Below are positions 16,715 through 25,133 of a stretch of DNA of 64,000 bases, piece after piece. Position 1 is the first letter of the stretch. Every line of letters starts with the position of its first letter. This DNA is from JAPLHP01 sp963720375 (lineage in GTDB: Bacteria > Chloroflexota > Dehalococcoidia > UBA2247 > RBG-13-53-26). The stretch covers positions 1 through 64,000 of the forward strand of contig CAVRFM010000009.1 in the NCBI GenBank assembly GCA_963720375.1, read 5' to 3'. The notes under the pieces are model-generated. The model was not told the origin of the DNA. It searched no databases and saw only the letters and a program-made list of their open reading frames with translations. The position numbers and the translations under genes were made by a program.

Positions 16715-17274
16715 GTTGCCCCCCTTTAAGAGTAGCCTTGACCCCGCTCAGGCACTAGATATGCGGAAGCCTGACCTATAAAGTGGCTATCGTCTGGGAA
16801 ATCTGGCGAGAAGATAGCAGATGGAGTTTGCAGATGTCAATGGTTTTAGTTTATGTCCACTTGCAGGCTTCAGTCTGTTCACTGTAGGCCTGCTGCCTCA
16901 ATCATAGTCAACCAGCATCCTCACTATCCAAACATAGTGTCTATTCATTTCCCAAGCCCAAGTCATAAAGACGGCCAGCTCCATTTGCCTGAGTTTTGTT
17001 AGCATTACATGCGATTACTTTACTGCCCCCGTATCTTAGGCTTGTCTGGAAAAGTTAGTGCCTCGCTCCGTTGCGTTCCGACGTAGCACCCAGTGTGCTA
17101 TACTTGCTGCAGGAGGAGTTCGAGTCCTGCTCCAGGAGCAACTTCGCCCTTTCCCAACCTGAGTACATACAAAATGACCCGAACTAAGGCTTGCCGAACT
17201 AAAAGAGGAGGGCAAAAGTGGTCAACTGTCCCGTTTGCGCCGGTTCCCCATTTCTATAAGGAGTGATCAATCAG
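16715..17274. other. Intergenic region without a clear gene
   Basis: About 560 bp between the divergent LRR and methyltransferase genes. It contains a hairpin at 17109-17136 (GCAGGA / TCCTGC, then TGCTCC / GGAGCA) that superficially resembles a tRNA 3' half but does not fold as one. A ribosome site (AAGGAG) lies at 17259. Confidence 0.4.
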
Positions 17275-17880
17275 ATGACCATTGAAGAGCAGTACAGAGA
17301 AAGATACAAATCAGAGGATATTCCTTGGGACGTTGGCCGGCCAGATTTCAATCTTATCGAAGTTGTGACCACGAAACCTATTCTGAGCTGCAAAGTCTTG
17401 GATATCGGCTGTGGAACGGGAGACAATTCCATATGGCTTGCGCAGAACCGCTTCCATATTATTGGTACTGACACTTCGGACATTGCTCTGGTGAAGGCAA
17501 AAGAAAAAGCCTCCAGAGCCAATGTTGAATGCCATTTCATGCTTGTTGATTTTCTTCAGAGCAAAATTGAAGGTGCTCCTTTTGGTTTTGTATTTGACAG
17601 AGGTTGTTTTCACTCATTCAACTCTGGAAATGATCGAAGAAGGTTTGCCCAGAATGTCGCTACTCATTTAGAAGAAGCTGGCCTGTGGCTAACAATCGTT
17701 GGCAACGCTGATGAGCATCGCCAGGGTCATGGTCCACCGCAACGGACTGCAGCAGATATAGTCTTGGCTGTAGAGCCCTATTTTGAGGTTCTTTCACTTA
17801 CATCTAGCCATTTCGAATCTAATCGCCCAAATCCACCCAGAGCTTGGAGGTGCCTGATGCAGAGACGCCATGCTACATAA
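17275..17880 (+). CDS. Class I SAM-dependent methyltransferase
   Basis: A 201-residue methyltransferase. Motif I is VLDIGCGTGD (41-50). An acidic residue follows the second strand (IIGTDTSDIAL), and DRGCFHSF lies near the third. The N-terminal EEQYRERYKSEDIPWDVGRP is typical of the TPMT-like/Methyltransf_25 group that modifies small thiols, selenium or tellurium compounds. The start is ATG 17275, after AAGGAG; the GTG at 17263 overlaps that site. Its 3' end overlaps by 8 bp the convergent gene ending at 17873. The substrate is unknown. Confidence 0.85.
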   Translation: MTIEEQYRERYKSEDIPWDVGRPDFNLIEVVTTKPILSCKVLDIGCGTGDNSIWLAQNRFHIIGTDTSDIALVKAKEKASRANVECHFMLVDFLQSKIEGAPFGFVFDRGCFHSFNSGNDRRRFAQNVATHLEEAGLWLTIVGNADEHRQGHGPPQRTAADIVLAVEPYFEVLSLTSSHFESNRPNPPRAWRCLMQRRHAT

Positions 17881-18160
17881 ATGTCTCTGATATCCACCAT
17901 GATTTATCATATCTTGATCCATCCGGCACGTCGAGCATGTTCTCGCCCACTCCTTTTATCTTGAGCACACCGATTCGCGATGAGATGCTCAACTGGTCTA
18001 CCGTTTGCTGGTCGTAGCGTACAGCGAAACAGACACACGATGAAACGATAGTGTCGGGTCTGCTGGTGCATTCGGGCTGGGAGGTGGCCTTGGCTTGCCA
18101 TGGCTTGCATGCCTGGCACAATGGGCAAGTGAAAGGCTTGCTAAGGTTCTTCACTGGCAT
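17873..18160 (-). CDS. Small cysteine-rich protein downstream of LarC
   Basis: A 95-residue protein. The ATG at 18160 is preceded by AAAGGAGG at ideal spacing and lies inside the last codons of the LarC gene (20-bp overlap), so the two are translationally coupled. It starts MPVKNLSKPFTCPLCQACKP; CPLCQAC plus three later cysteines suggest metal binding. The C-terminal half has VDQLSISSRIGVLKIKGVGE. I recognise no family. A role linked to nickel or the LarC cofactor is suggested only by position. Confidence 0.65.
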   Translation of the reverse strand: MPVKNLSKPFTCPLCQACKPWQAKATSQPECTSRPDTIVSSCVCFAVRYDQQTVDQLSISSRIGVLKIKGVGENMLDVPDGSRYDKSWWISETFM

Positions 18161-19340
18161 GGATCCTCCTTTGCCCTTTCCAAGCCTCCTGAACTTCAGC
18201 ATAGACCTGGCTAATGGCCACTTTGTGCGTTTTGGCTGCCTTCCTGCAGTCCTCATACTCCGGAACCATGCTGATTGCAGCATCACCTCTATGAGCCACC
18301 TTCACCCCAATCTCGCCATACTTGGTCTTGATAATTCTAGAGTAACGGGGCAAAGATATACGCCGCGTTTCACTAACCCTCACTCCTAAAGTAGTGCTCT
18401 CTGCGAAAATAACGTCGATCAGCTTCTCAACACCTCCGCCAGCAGCCACCACCGAGAGCATTGTTCCCGGGCGGTTCTTTTTCATCTGCACTGAAGTGAG
18501 GAACACGTCCAGAGCCCCAGTCTGCATAAGCCTCTCCATAATGTGATCATAGAACTGCGGATTCATATCATCGATATTCGTCTCCAGTACCGTAACTAGC
18601 TCAACCATGTAATCCTCAACTTGCTCTGTAGCCTGTCCAACAAAGATGCGCAGAACATTAGGCACATCCAAATCCATTTTGCCAGCCCCGTAGCCCACCC
18701 CTTCTACTCGCATGGCAGGCATAGCACCAAAATCGGTGGCTATGCCAGTGATTATCGCCGCCCCAGTGGGTGTAGTCAGTTCGGCCTCCACATCGCCAGC
18801 ATATACTCTAACTCCCTTCGCCAACTCAGCAGTGACAGGTGCTGGGATAGGCAGCCATCCGTGACTACATTGCACCATTCCCCTGCCCAAATTCAACGGT
18901 GAGCAGGTCACCCTCCCGATATCCATGATCTCCATCCCTAATAGGCAGCCAATAACATCGATGATAGCATCAGTTGCACCTACTTCATACAGGTGGATCA
19001 TATCCACATCATGGTCATGTACCTTAGCCTCTGCTTCGGCCAATCTGGCAAAGATCTGCCTGCCTGCCTTCTTAACCTCTTCATCTATGGAACTTCGCTC
19101 AATAATATTAATGACATCATCTAGCGTTCTTGACTTATCATCACCTTGAGTAATTACATCCACAAACGTAGCCGTGATTCCTCGTTTATTCACCCTTCTA
19201 GCATCTATATGGTATCCCCCCAGAGGTAAGCAGCTCAGCCTCGCTCTTAACTCCTCGATATCCAGCCCTAGGTCTATTAACGCGCCCAGGATCATATTTC
19301 CACTGATGCCCGAAAAACAGTCAAAGTAGGCCGCTTTCAT
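18141..19340 (-). CDS. larC: LarC, nickel-pincer cofactor cyclometallase (DUF111)
   Basis: A 399-residue LarC protein, which inserts nickel into the pyridinium dithiocarboxylate pincer nucleotide used by lactate racemase and relatives. MKAAYFDCFSGISGNMILGA is the family's N-terminal signature. It continues with MIHLYEVGATDAIIDVIG, GRGMVQCSHGWLPIPAPVT, ELTTPTGAAI and ETNIDDMNPQ. ATG 19340 is preceded by a GA-rich ribosome site (GAGGAAGAGAGGGAG). LarB, LarE and LarA are not in the window. In many anaerobes LarC stands alone, and the acceptor enzyme cannot be named here. Confidence 0.93.
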   Translation of the reverse strand: MKAAYFDCFSGISGNMILGALIDLGLDIEELRARLSCLPLGGYHIDARRVNKRGITATFVDVITQGDDKSRTLDDVINIIERSSIDEEVKKAGRQIFARLAEAEAKVHDHDVDMIHLYEVGATDAIIDVIGCLLGMEIMDIGRVTCSPLNLGRGMVQCSHGWLPIPAPVTAELAKGVRVYAGDVEAELTTPTGAAIITGIATDFGAMPAMRVEGVGYGAGKMDLDVPNVLRIFVGQATEQVEDYMVELVTVLETNIDDMNPQFYDHIMERLMQTGALDVFLTSVQMKKNRPGTMLSVVAAGGGVEKLIDVIFAESTTLGVRVSETRRISLPRYSRIIKTKYGEIGVKVAHRGDAAISMVPEYEDCRKAAKTHKVAISQVYAEVQEAWKGQRRIHASEEP

Positions 19341-19515
19341 CTCCCTCTCTTCCTCCGCCGATTGACAATACTGGCCAGATATCCTGTCCAAAACCCGTTG
19401 TCAATTTCATGGGGCTGTATGGCAGAATACGCGTACCGCGCCATTCAGTGTTCAATACTGCCCCAATTCTGGGCCTTGCTCTCTATGCCCCGACGTTGCA
19501 CTTTCACTCATTTTG

Positions 19516-20022
19516 TTAACTCTCAGCGCACTCCAAGCATACAAACTTCCCATTCTTCACCCTCGCCCTAGGTTCCATCACCCCTTCACCACAAACTGAG
19601 CATTGAATTGTGGGGTATATCCTGGCAGGAGGCGGCGGCTCAACTTCTACACGCGCCATCTTGTAAAGCATGTCATCAGGCAGGTCAAAGAGCATTTTTG
19701 TGGCGTCTTTACCCAGAGCACCATATCGAAGTGCAATGCGCAGCGATTGCATTTCACCCCGCTTCGAGAAAAGAAAGACATGCTTACCAAGGTCTTTAAA
19801 AATGAGATTCCCTTTGCCGAAGGTGCAACCGGTCATTACCTGCACTGCGTCGGCAGCACAAGAGTCAGTGTAGATAGTCGCCACCAGTTCCTCGTTTACA
19901 GCTGGAGAAGTGCCTAGCTGTCGCAGAGCGATCAGGCTGGCGCGGTATCCAATGAGTACACCCGGGCAGAGATGGCCATGGAAATCAATCACCTTCTGCA
20001 AATCAGCGGGGTAACTGGTCAT
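19516..20022 (-). CDS. FmdE-family zinc protein
   Basis: A 168-residue protein of the FmdE family (named for subunit E of formylmethanofuran dehydrogenase). IDFHGHLCPGVLIGYRAS holds the metal-binding His15/His17/Cys19, and TDSCAADAVQVMTGCTFGKG follows. A C-terminal zinc ribbon (CSVCGEG ... CLEC) completes the family pattern. AAAGGAGG precedes the ATG. FmdE-like proteins outside methanogens have no settled function. Position upstream of LarC suggests a metal-cofactor context, but 175 bp separate them. Confidence 0.9.
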   Translation of the reverse strand: MTSYPADLQKVIDFHGHLCPGVLIGYRASLIALRQLGTSPAVNEELVATIYTDSCAADAVQVMTGCTFGKGNLIFKDLGKHVFLFSKRGEMQSLRIALRYGALGKDATKMLFDLPDDMLYKMARVEVEPPPPARIYPTIQCSVCGEGVMEPRARVKNGKFVCLECAES

Positions 20023-20090
20023 TAGCTTGCCTCCTTTCGTGACCGAGAGCTCAATGACGATCTTGTTCCTTGCCTGTTGCGCATTTTAAG

Positions 20091-20246
20091 CTAAGGCCCT
20101 TGGGGCTCCTTCTTGTGCTCAATGGCGTTGTCCATCATCACCGAATTGGGTATGAAGACCCGTTTGTCCCCTGCGTCAATAACTGTGTAGATGAGTCTGA
20201 TCTTAACAAGGCGACCTGTCTTACCCATGAATATGAGCTCGCCGAT
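20091..20246 (-). pseudogene. MscS mechanosensitive channel fragment
   Basis: About 51 codons read IGELIFMGKTGRLVKIRLIY, then TVIDAGDKRVFIPNS: the beta-domain of small-conductance mechanosensitive channels. The membrane part is missing, and the fragment begins immediately after the HAD gene's stop codon in the same frame. It is best read as a remnant left by a deletion. Confidence 0.7.
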
Positions 20247-20948
20247 CTATAGGTACTTCGTTATCTCAACCAGCGTTCTTATCCTGGGACAATCCTTAAT
20301 CTCGCCAAACAGATCGTAGCGATCAATAAGCAGTGCCTCCATACCCACTCCTCTGGCACCAACTATGTCCGAGCTGTATTGGTCGCCTACATAGACTGCC
20401 TCTGAAGCCTTTACACCGGCTCTCTTTAAGGCAGCAAGGAATATTGGAGGATTGGGCTTGTCCGAGCCTACCTCAAGAGAGGTGACCACGAAATTGAGGT
20501 AGGAACTAAGCCCCAATTCCTCACAGAAAGGCTTTATGTCTCGGTCGATATTTGAGATCAGTCCGAGCACCAGACCACGTTGCCTCAGCAGGTCAAAGGC
20601 AGGGAGAACATCATCGTAAAGGGCAAAACTTGGCTTTGAAAATGCTCCTGCCACTTCTTTCATGATGCGCAGCAGGGTATCATCATTGACCTCTACCCCA
20701 GTTCCCTTGAATACCACCCGGCCATACCGAAGGTAGACCTCTATCTGCTCCTTCGCCTCACGTTTCTTTATAGGGAGACGGATATTCTCTTCACTCCAGA
20801 ATTGATCAGCAAGAAGTACACCTTGAGCCAGTCTGGCCGGCATCACCTCAAGTCCAACATCACCGCCTGCCTTAGCATACGCCTCTTCCCTCAAGGGATA
20901 GTAACGAGTTACGGTGTTGGACCAATCAAAGAAAACAGCCTTTGTCAT
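20247..20948 (-). CDS. HAD-superfamily hydrolase with altered catalytic motif
   Basis: A 233-residue HAD subfamily IA protein. Motif I is FFDWSNTVT: the nucleophile Asp8 is present, but the usual acid-base Asp two positions later is Ser10. Motif II is LGLISNID, motif III Lys lies in GSDKPNPPIF, and motif IV is YVGDQYSSDIVGA. Without the second Asp, ordinary phosphatase turnover may be poor, so another activity is possible. The promoter TTGAAG-17-TAGAAT lies only about 13 bp before the ATG, giving an almost leaderless mRNA. An MscS fragment follows in frame after the stop. Confidence 0.85.
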   Translation of the reverse strand: MTKAVFFDWSNTVTRYYPLREEAYAKAGGDVGLEVMPARLAQGVLLADQFWSEENIRLPIKKREAKEQIEVYLRYGRVVFKGTGVEVNDDTLLRIMKEVAGAFSKPSFALYDDVLPAFDLLRQRGLVLGLISNIDRDIKPFCEELGLSSYLNFVVTSLEVGSDKPNPPIFLAALKRAGVKASEAVYVGDQYSSDIVGARGVGMEALLIDRYDLFGEIKDCPRIRTLVEITKYL

Positions 20949-21302
20949 TGCTAGCCCCTTATTCTACGCTATGCTCTGGGTAGCTTCAAAAAGGAGCACC
21001 TGGATCGCTCTATCGGCATCGTAGCAGTGCTTAGAGTTCTGGCCTAATTGTGTTAGGAGCAGGATGGAGCGATAATAGAACTGAACAGAAGTCCATTCTG
21101 TTGCATCACACAAAAGCCTGAAAAGTGCAGTTTGGAACCGCCTGCCCAGTGCTTAGTTGCCTAATTCCCCAGACGACAACATGGCTTTGGCTTGGGTTCG
21201 GATGTCTACCACATAGCTCCTGCGTAACTTAGCCATAGAGCAGGTCAATTCATTTGGCCATAAGGCTGCTCAGGGGTTAGTGAGGCAGATCAACTCTAGC
21301 AG
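20949..21302. other. Intergenic region upstream of the HAD gene
   Basis: About 350 bp. It contains the HAD promoter at its left end. The rest shows no gene, terminator or repeat I can support. Confidence 0.4.
20961..20989 (-). promoter_or_regulatory. Sigma-70 promoter of the HAD gene
   Basis: On the minus strand TTGAAG (20989-20984), 17 bases, TAGAAT (20966-20961). The predicted start of transcription near 20954 is about 6 bases before the ATG. Confidence 0.7.
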
Positions 21303-21875
21303 CTACTCCCAGAATTCTGTCGGTCTGTCCAGTGATATCAGAGGATATCTCTGGATTTCGTGGTCTTGCGTCAGTTCAGAGATGATTGCCTCAAGGTCAC
21401 CTAGTTGCTCTCCGGCCAGGGTCTTCTTCCTTAGATTTTCCATGGCCTCACTGAAACTCTCCCATGTGACCCAAACCTGCCCCGCAGTAATCTGATCTCT
21501 TGGCACAACCAACATTTCCCTGTCCAGAGACACTGCCCATGGTGACTTACCAAACTTCTGCAGAGAAGCATCGAGAGCGCCTAAAGCCGAGTGGCCGTCT
21601 TGACCTAAGATTCCTCCGAAGACCAGTCCGGCAACCCCTAGTCCCAGGCTGATGCCCAGCTTTCTCTCATCTTGCTGGAGTGCGGCAACACCTCGTACTC
21701 GGGCCACGTGGCGTCGTTCTTTCTCCAGCTTAGATTTAACGATGTCAACTTTAAGCGACCCCAGTATTCTGCATAGAGGGGGTAATTGCACGGCTACGTG
21801 GTTCGCCCGTCTCTCAACGGCTACCAGCTTCTCTCTCAGGTCATCTACAGCTTCGCTCCAATCGTTACCGCCCAT
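21303..21875 (-). CDS. Unknown protein coupled to the coiled-coil HTH gene
   Basis: A 190-residue protein whose ATG overlaps the upstream stop (ATGA), so it is translated from the same mRNA. The N-terminal 75 residues are charged helix (DDLREKLVAVERRANHVAVQ). A Gly-rich hydrophobic segment (LGISLGLGVAGLVFGGILG, about 73-91) could insert into a membrane. The C-terminus is acidic. The family is not recognised. With its partner it may form a filamentous or membrane-associated complex. Confidence 0.65.
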   Translation of the reverse strand: MGGNDWSEAVDDLREKLVAVERRANHVAVQLPPLCRILGSLKVDIVKSKLEKERRHVARVRGVAALQQDERKLGISLGLGVAGLVFGGILGQDGHSALGALDASLQKFGKSPWAVSLDREMLVVPRDQITAGQVWVTWESFSEAMENLRKKTLAGEQLGDLEAIISELTQDHEIQRYPLISLDRPTEFWE

Positions 21876-23104
21876 CAGTTTCTCCCCAATCCGGCCTTTA
21901 CTTCCGTAATGAAATCTCTAAGCTCTTTTTCTGATCTTTCCCCCTTCTTCACCTCAGCTTCCATTCTGCCAATGACACCAGCCGTTCTCACAGTGTCGGC
22001 AATTAGAGTATTGAAATTGCCTCTGATATCCTCCACCTGTAATCGCAATTCGGAAACCGCCTTCTCACCAACCTCTTTTATGTCCTGGGTAACCGTTGAG
22101 GCTGCCTGGCTGACTTCACCCAGAAGAATCGCCTTTCTCATTTCGAGCTCGACAACTTCTCCCTCCAGCGAATGTTTCTTCTCAGCCACTTGCCGCATGT
22201 TTTCCATTTCAACTTCCCTACTCCTGTCCAATTGGGCAAGATCGCGACAAGAGCCCAATGCCAAGAAGAACCTCTCCCTGACCTCTTTGGCATCGGCATT
22301 GTCGTCCCTGGCTATTCTCTCAATGATGGTCCTGAGCCGGAGCAGGTCCTCATCCCGAAAACCTATGTCGTTCAGTCTGGCTAGGGACTCTTCCTTCCCC
22401 TCCACTTCGGAGAGTAGTTTGGTCTTCCTGCGTTTGAGTTCCCTTATTTCTTTAGCCAGCCCGGACCTTTCCTTTTCCAGCTCTGCCACTCTCGATCCCA
22501 CTTCAGCCACACCTCTTGTCAATACCTTTACCTGGTTTTCCAGGTCTCCCTTTTCTTTGCTTAACATATCCTTCTGGAGTGACAGAGGCCTGATTTCCTT
22601 CAGAAGTTGCTCTTTCTTGGTCGCTGAGGAGTCAACTTCGGCATTGAGTTGGCCAAGATGCTCTCTAGTCCTCTCATATTCCTCAGCCAAGACTTCGAAC
22701 GGCTTCCCCTGGCTCTTTTCGAGCTGATAGAGTCTCAAGGCAGCTCGGAGGAAATCCTCTTTCGGAAACTCAGCGCTGGTGAATCTACTGACAAGCTGCG
22801 CCCACTGGTCAAGTTGTTCGAGGTCTATTCCTAGACTCCTGCATCTTTCAAAAAGCAAGAGCCCAAGAAGTGCCTGAGAGGCAGACAGCCCTTTCTTATT
22901 AAGGTCAAGAGACAACTGATGCAGGTCTTTTACTTGGTCAAATGCGGTACCAGGGATGTCCAGTCCACCAGTCTCGAGTTCCTTGACAACGTTTACTACG
23001 CTTCCATGGGATACCCCGGTCTCCTCCTCTATCTCCCTGTAGCTATGGCCTAGGAGAAAGCATTGCGCTACTTCCAGCCTCTTTGTTCTCGGTATTTCCT
23101 GCAT
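21875..23104 (-). CDS. Helix-turn-helix protein with long coiled coil
   Basis: A 409-residue protein. Residues 1-50 form a HTH (RLEVAQCFLLGHSYREIEEE, then TGVSHGSVVNVVKELE), like transposase-type or Xre/sigma-region-4 HTHs. Residues about 140-400 are heptad-rich coiled coil (KDMLSKEKGDLENQVKVLTR, AELEKERSGLAKEIRELKRR). ATG 23104 follows AAAGGAGG; the frame stays open upstream but runs into the neighbouring transposon end. Similar HTH-plus-coiled-coil proteins are known to me from archaea and Dehalococcoidia without a defined role. It may be a DNA-bound structural or chromosome-organising protein. Confidence 0.75.
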   Translation of the reverse strand: MQEIPRTKRLEVAQCFLLGHSYREIEEETGVSHGSVVNVVKELETGGLDIPGTAFDQVKDLHQLSLDLNKKGLSASQALLGLLLFERCRSLGIDLEQLDQWAQLVSRFTSAEFPKEDFLRAALRLYQLEKSQGKPFEVLAEEYERTREHLGQLNAEVDSSATKKEQLLKEIRPLSLQKDMLSKEKGDLENQVKVLTRGVAEVGSRVAELEKERSGLAKEIRELKRRKTKLLSEVEGKEESLARLNDIGFRDEDLLRLRTIIERIARDDNADAKEVRERFFLALGSCRDLAQLDRSREVEMENMRQVAEKKHSLEGEVVELEMRKAILLGEVSQAASTVTQDIKEVGEKAVSELRLQVEDIRGNFNTLIADTVRTAGVIGRMEAEVKKGERSEKELRDFITEVKAGLGRN

Positions 23105-23149
23105 TGTAAGCCTCCTTTCATGACAGTGTGCCGCAGTGTATTTTTGCTC

Positions 23150-23183
23150 GTTTTTAGGACTTTGTCCGGTATCGTTCACTTTT
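23150..23183 (+). repeat. Left inverted end of the transposon
   Basis: Begins GTTTTTAGGAC and ends in CGTTCACTTTT. It matches the right end at 25561-25591 on the opposite strand. Confidence 0.5.
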
Positions 23184-23198
23184 CGTTGACCTAGGTGG

Positions 23199-23204
23199 TA
23201 GAAT
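23199..23204 (+). promoter_or_regulatory. -10 box (TAGAAT) directly before the first passenger gene
   Basis: TAGAAT ends 8 bases before ATG 23213, so transcription would start at or 1-2 bases before the initiation codon: a leaderless mRNA. A weak -35 (TTCACT, 23175) lies 18 bases upstream, inside the left transposon end. Confidence 0.5.
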
Positions 23205-23212
23205 ATGGTCAT

Positions 23213-24154
23213 ATGAACCGCTTGATCCACTGGTGGAAAAACCGAAATACAAGAGTCCAAGGTCTTGCCGAATACCTCTCCAACCCCAATGGAATGAATC
23301 AGACTCCCCACGATTCTACCAAGGTAGATACACCCCACAACTGGCAGAGGCAATATACGACGGATCGCAGAGTAGCATCTTGGCAAGAAGCCAAGAAGAT
23401 GGCCAGCATAGATGCTATTCTTCTTGCCACCATTCAATTAGTAATCTATCTAATATTTCTATGGAGGTTCGGTAAGATGCACCTCCATAGTGATGCGATT
23501 TGGGCACTATATGCTCTCATTGCGTTAGTCGTAGCAATAACCGTTACCGTACTCATCAAATTCGTGTGGTATTTTGTATTCACATTTCCTAATGAACAAG
23601 CTAGTCTCATGCTTCAACACAAAGGGGTGATAGAGGATTTGCGAAAACAGGTAGCTAAACTGCAACATATAAAGATTCGGTTGACCTTCGATAAGGCATA
23701 TGACCTACGCTCACAAGGTAAGTCTATCGAATGTAGCGCACGCATGGAAAACATTAGCACTGATTCAATAGATGAAGTTGAGGTCGTCTTCGATAAAGTA
23801 TCGGAGCAGACTAATGACCGCCACCTTCACCATTTAGCTGAGTTCAACGCAATCACACAGAGAAGGCTACGTGATGCCAATGGGGAAACGCAATTCACAT
23901 TACATCCCAGCGCAGAGGGAACATTCGCATACCGTATAGTGATGTTTAATTGGATTCCCAAGACTAGAAAACTTCGCTTCGGTGATGTTACTGTGCCAAG
24001 GGCATTGGAGAGAAATAAATCATACGAACTTGAATTATTGGTGAGAGGTAGAGGTGTACCTGAATCGAAGTATAGCTGCTGGCTTAACGTAGATGATTCG
24101 GGTAACCTAGGAATCTCCCTTGTACCAGTAGCGAAAGAGGGGCAAATACTATGA
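23213..24154 (+). CDS. Two-TM membrane protein, transposon passenger 1
   Basis: A 313-residue protein. The N-terminal 60 residues are polar, followed by two membrane helices (IDAILLATIQLVIYLIFLW and a second at about 95-125). A large soluble C-terminal domain, with a short coiled coil and beta-rich text (IECSARMENISTDSIDEVEV), resembles no family I can name. The start at ATG 23213 is leaderless after TAGAAT; the frame stays open upstream to 23195. The stop overlaps the transposase ATG (ATGA). As the upstream partner of a transposase it is a likely cargo gene, perhaps a membrane effector or sensor. Confidence 0.65.
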   Translation: MNRLIHWWKNRNTRVQGLAEYLSNPNGMNQTPHDSTKVDTPHNWQRQYTTDRRVASWQEAKKMASIDAILLATIQLVIYLIFLWRFGKMHLHSDAIWALYALIALVVAITVTVLIKFVWYFVFTFPNEQASLMLQHKGVIEDLRKQVAKLQHIKIRLTFDKAYDLRSQGKSIECSARMENISTDSIDEVEVVFDKVSEQTNDRHLHHLAEFNAITQRRLRDANGETQFTLHPSAEGTFAYRIVMFNWIPKTRKLRFGDVTVPRALERNKSYELELLVRGRGVPESKYSCWLNVDDSGNLGISLVPVAKEGQIL

Positions 24155-25116
24155 GTCTTGTAGATGAACTCCGAAGGTGCAAACACTGCCACTCTGATGA
24201 AGTGGTTAAGTTCGGTACGTACAAAGGCACTCAGCTTTACTTCTGTAAAGCTTGCCAGCGTAAGTTCAAGGCAGATGACACCCTGTTTCACATGAAGGTG
24301 TCAGCTTCACATATCAGTAGTGCTTTGAGTATGTTCTACCGAGGTTTGAGCTATCGGGATATAGCCGACCACATGCAGCAAGAGCACGACTACCGACCTT
24401 CAAAGTCGGCTATCTTCAAATGGGTAGATAAGTACACCACCTTAGCCGTGAACCACTTCAAGGACTACAAACCTATCGTAGGAGATACTTGGATTGCAGA
24501 TGAAACCGTACTCGACTTGGACAAGCACAAGGTCTGGTTTTGGGACATCATAGATTCTGACACGAGATTCCTCTTAGCTTCAAGAGCTTCACTCACTCGG
24601 AGAAGCGTAGATGCTGAGATGCTTATGAGGAGTGCTGCCAAACGTGCTGGTAAGTCTCCGAAGGTCATTATCACTGACAAGTTGCGTTCATACCTAGAGG
24701 GAATAGAGGACACGTTTGGCTCTGATACCGAGCATATTCAATCTTCACCATTCGCACTCAAGGACAGCACGGCACTCATAGAGCGGTTTCATGGTACGTT
24801 GAAGGATAGAACAAAGGTCATGCGTGGCTTCCAAGACATGGACACGCTGCTTGAGTTTACAGATGGCTTCTTGGTCTATTACAACTTCTTCAGACCACAC
24901 GAAGGCTTGAATGATAGGACACCCGCTGAAGCTGCGAAGATAGACTATCGGGTAAAGAACTGGGCTGAACTCAGTAGACTGCCTGTCTCAAAGGAAACCG
25001 AACTCCAGTCACACCCTAGACCGCCAAGGGTTATCACTACATCGACACACTCCAAACCACAGAAACGACCCCGCAAGGTGAAGATAATTAGACCAAGACT
25101 CGGAGGTCTCAGATGA
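24151..25116 (+). CDS. IS6/IS240-like DDE transposase with N-terminal zinc ribbon
   Basis: A 321-residue transposase. The N-terminal zinc ribbon (CKHCHSDEVVKFG ... CKACQRKFKADD) and a HTH (GLSYRDIADHM) precede an RNase-H-like DDE domain. The triad appears intact: Asp in WIADETVLDLD, Asp in VIITDKLRSYL, Glu in LIERFHGTLKDRTKVMRGF. YYNFFRPHEGLNDRTPAEA is the usual family C-terminal motif. ATG 24151 overlaps the upstream stop and has GAGGGG before it, so it is co-translated with a membrane protein, which is unusual for an insertion sequence. Confidence 0.9.
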   Translation: MSLVDELRRCKHCHSDEVVKFGTYKGTQLYFCKACQRKFKADDTLFHMKVSASHISSALSMFYRGLSYRDIADHMQQEHDYRPSKSAIFKWVDKYTTLAVNHFKDYKPIVGDTWIADETVLDLDKHKVWFWDIIDSDTRFLLASRASLTRRSVDAEMLMRSAAKRAGKSPKVIITDKLRSYLEGIEDTFGSDTEHIQSSPFALKDSTALIERFHGTLKDRTKVMRGFQDMDTLLEFTDGFLVYYNFFRPHEGLNDRTPAEAAKIDYRVKNWAELSRLPVSKETELQSHPRPPRVITTSTHSKPQKRPRKVKIIRPRLGGLR

Positions 25117-25133
25117 GCCTTAAGGAGGATAAT

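Noticed and set aside
17040..17136. Possible tRNA gene (GAGTTCGAGTC with nearby hairpins)
   Set aside because: The T-arm does not pair with a 7-base loop, and no D-arm, anticodon arm or acceptor stem can be drawn.
21786..22727. 313-codon Ser/Leu-rich plus-strand frame
   Set aside because: It is the antisense of the coiled-coil gene, where reverse reading gives Ser/Leu-rich text.
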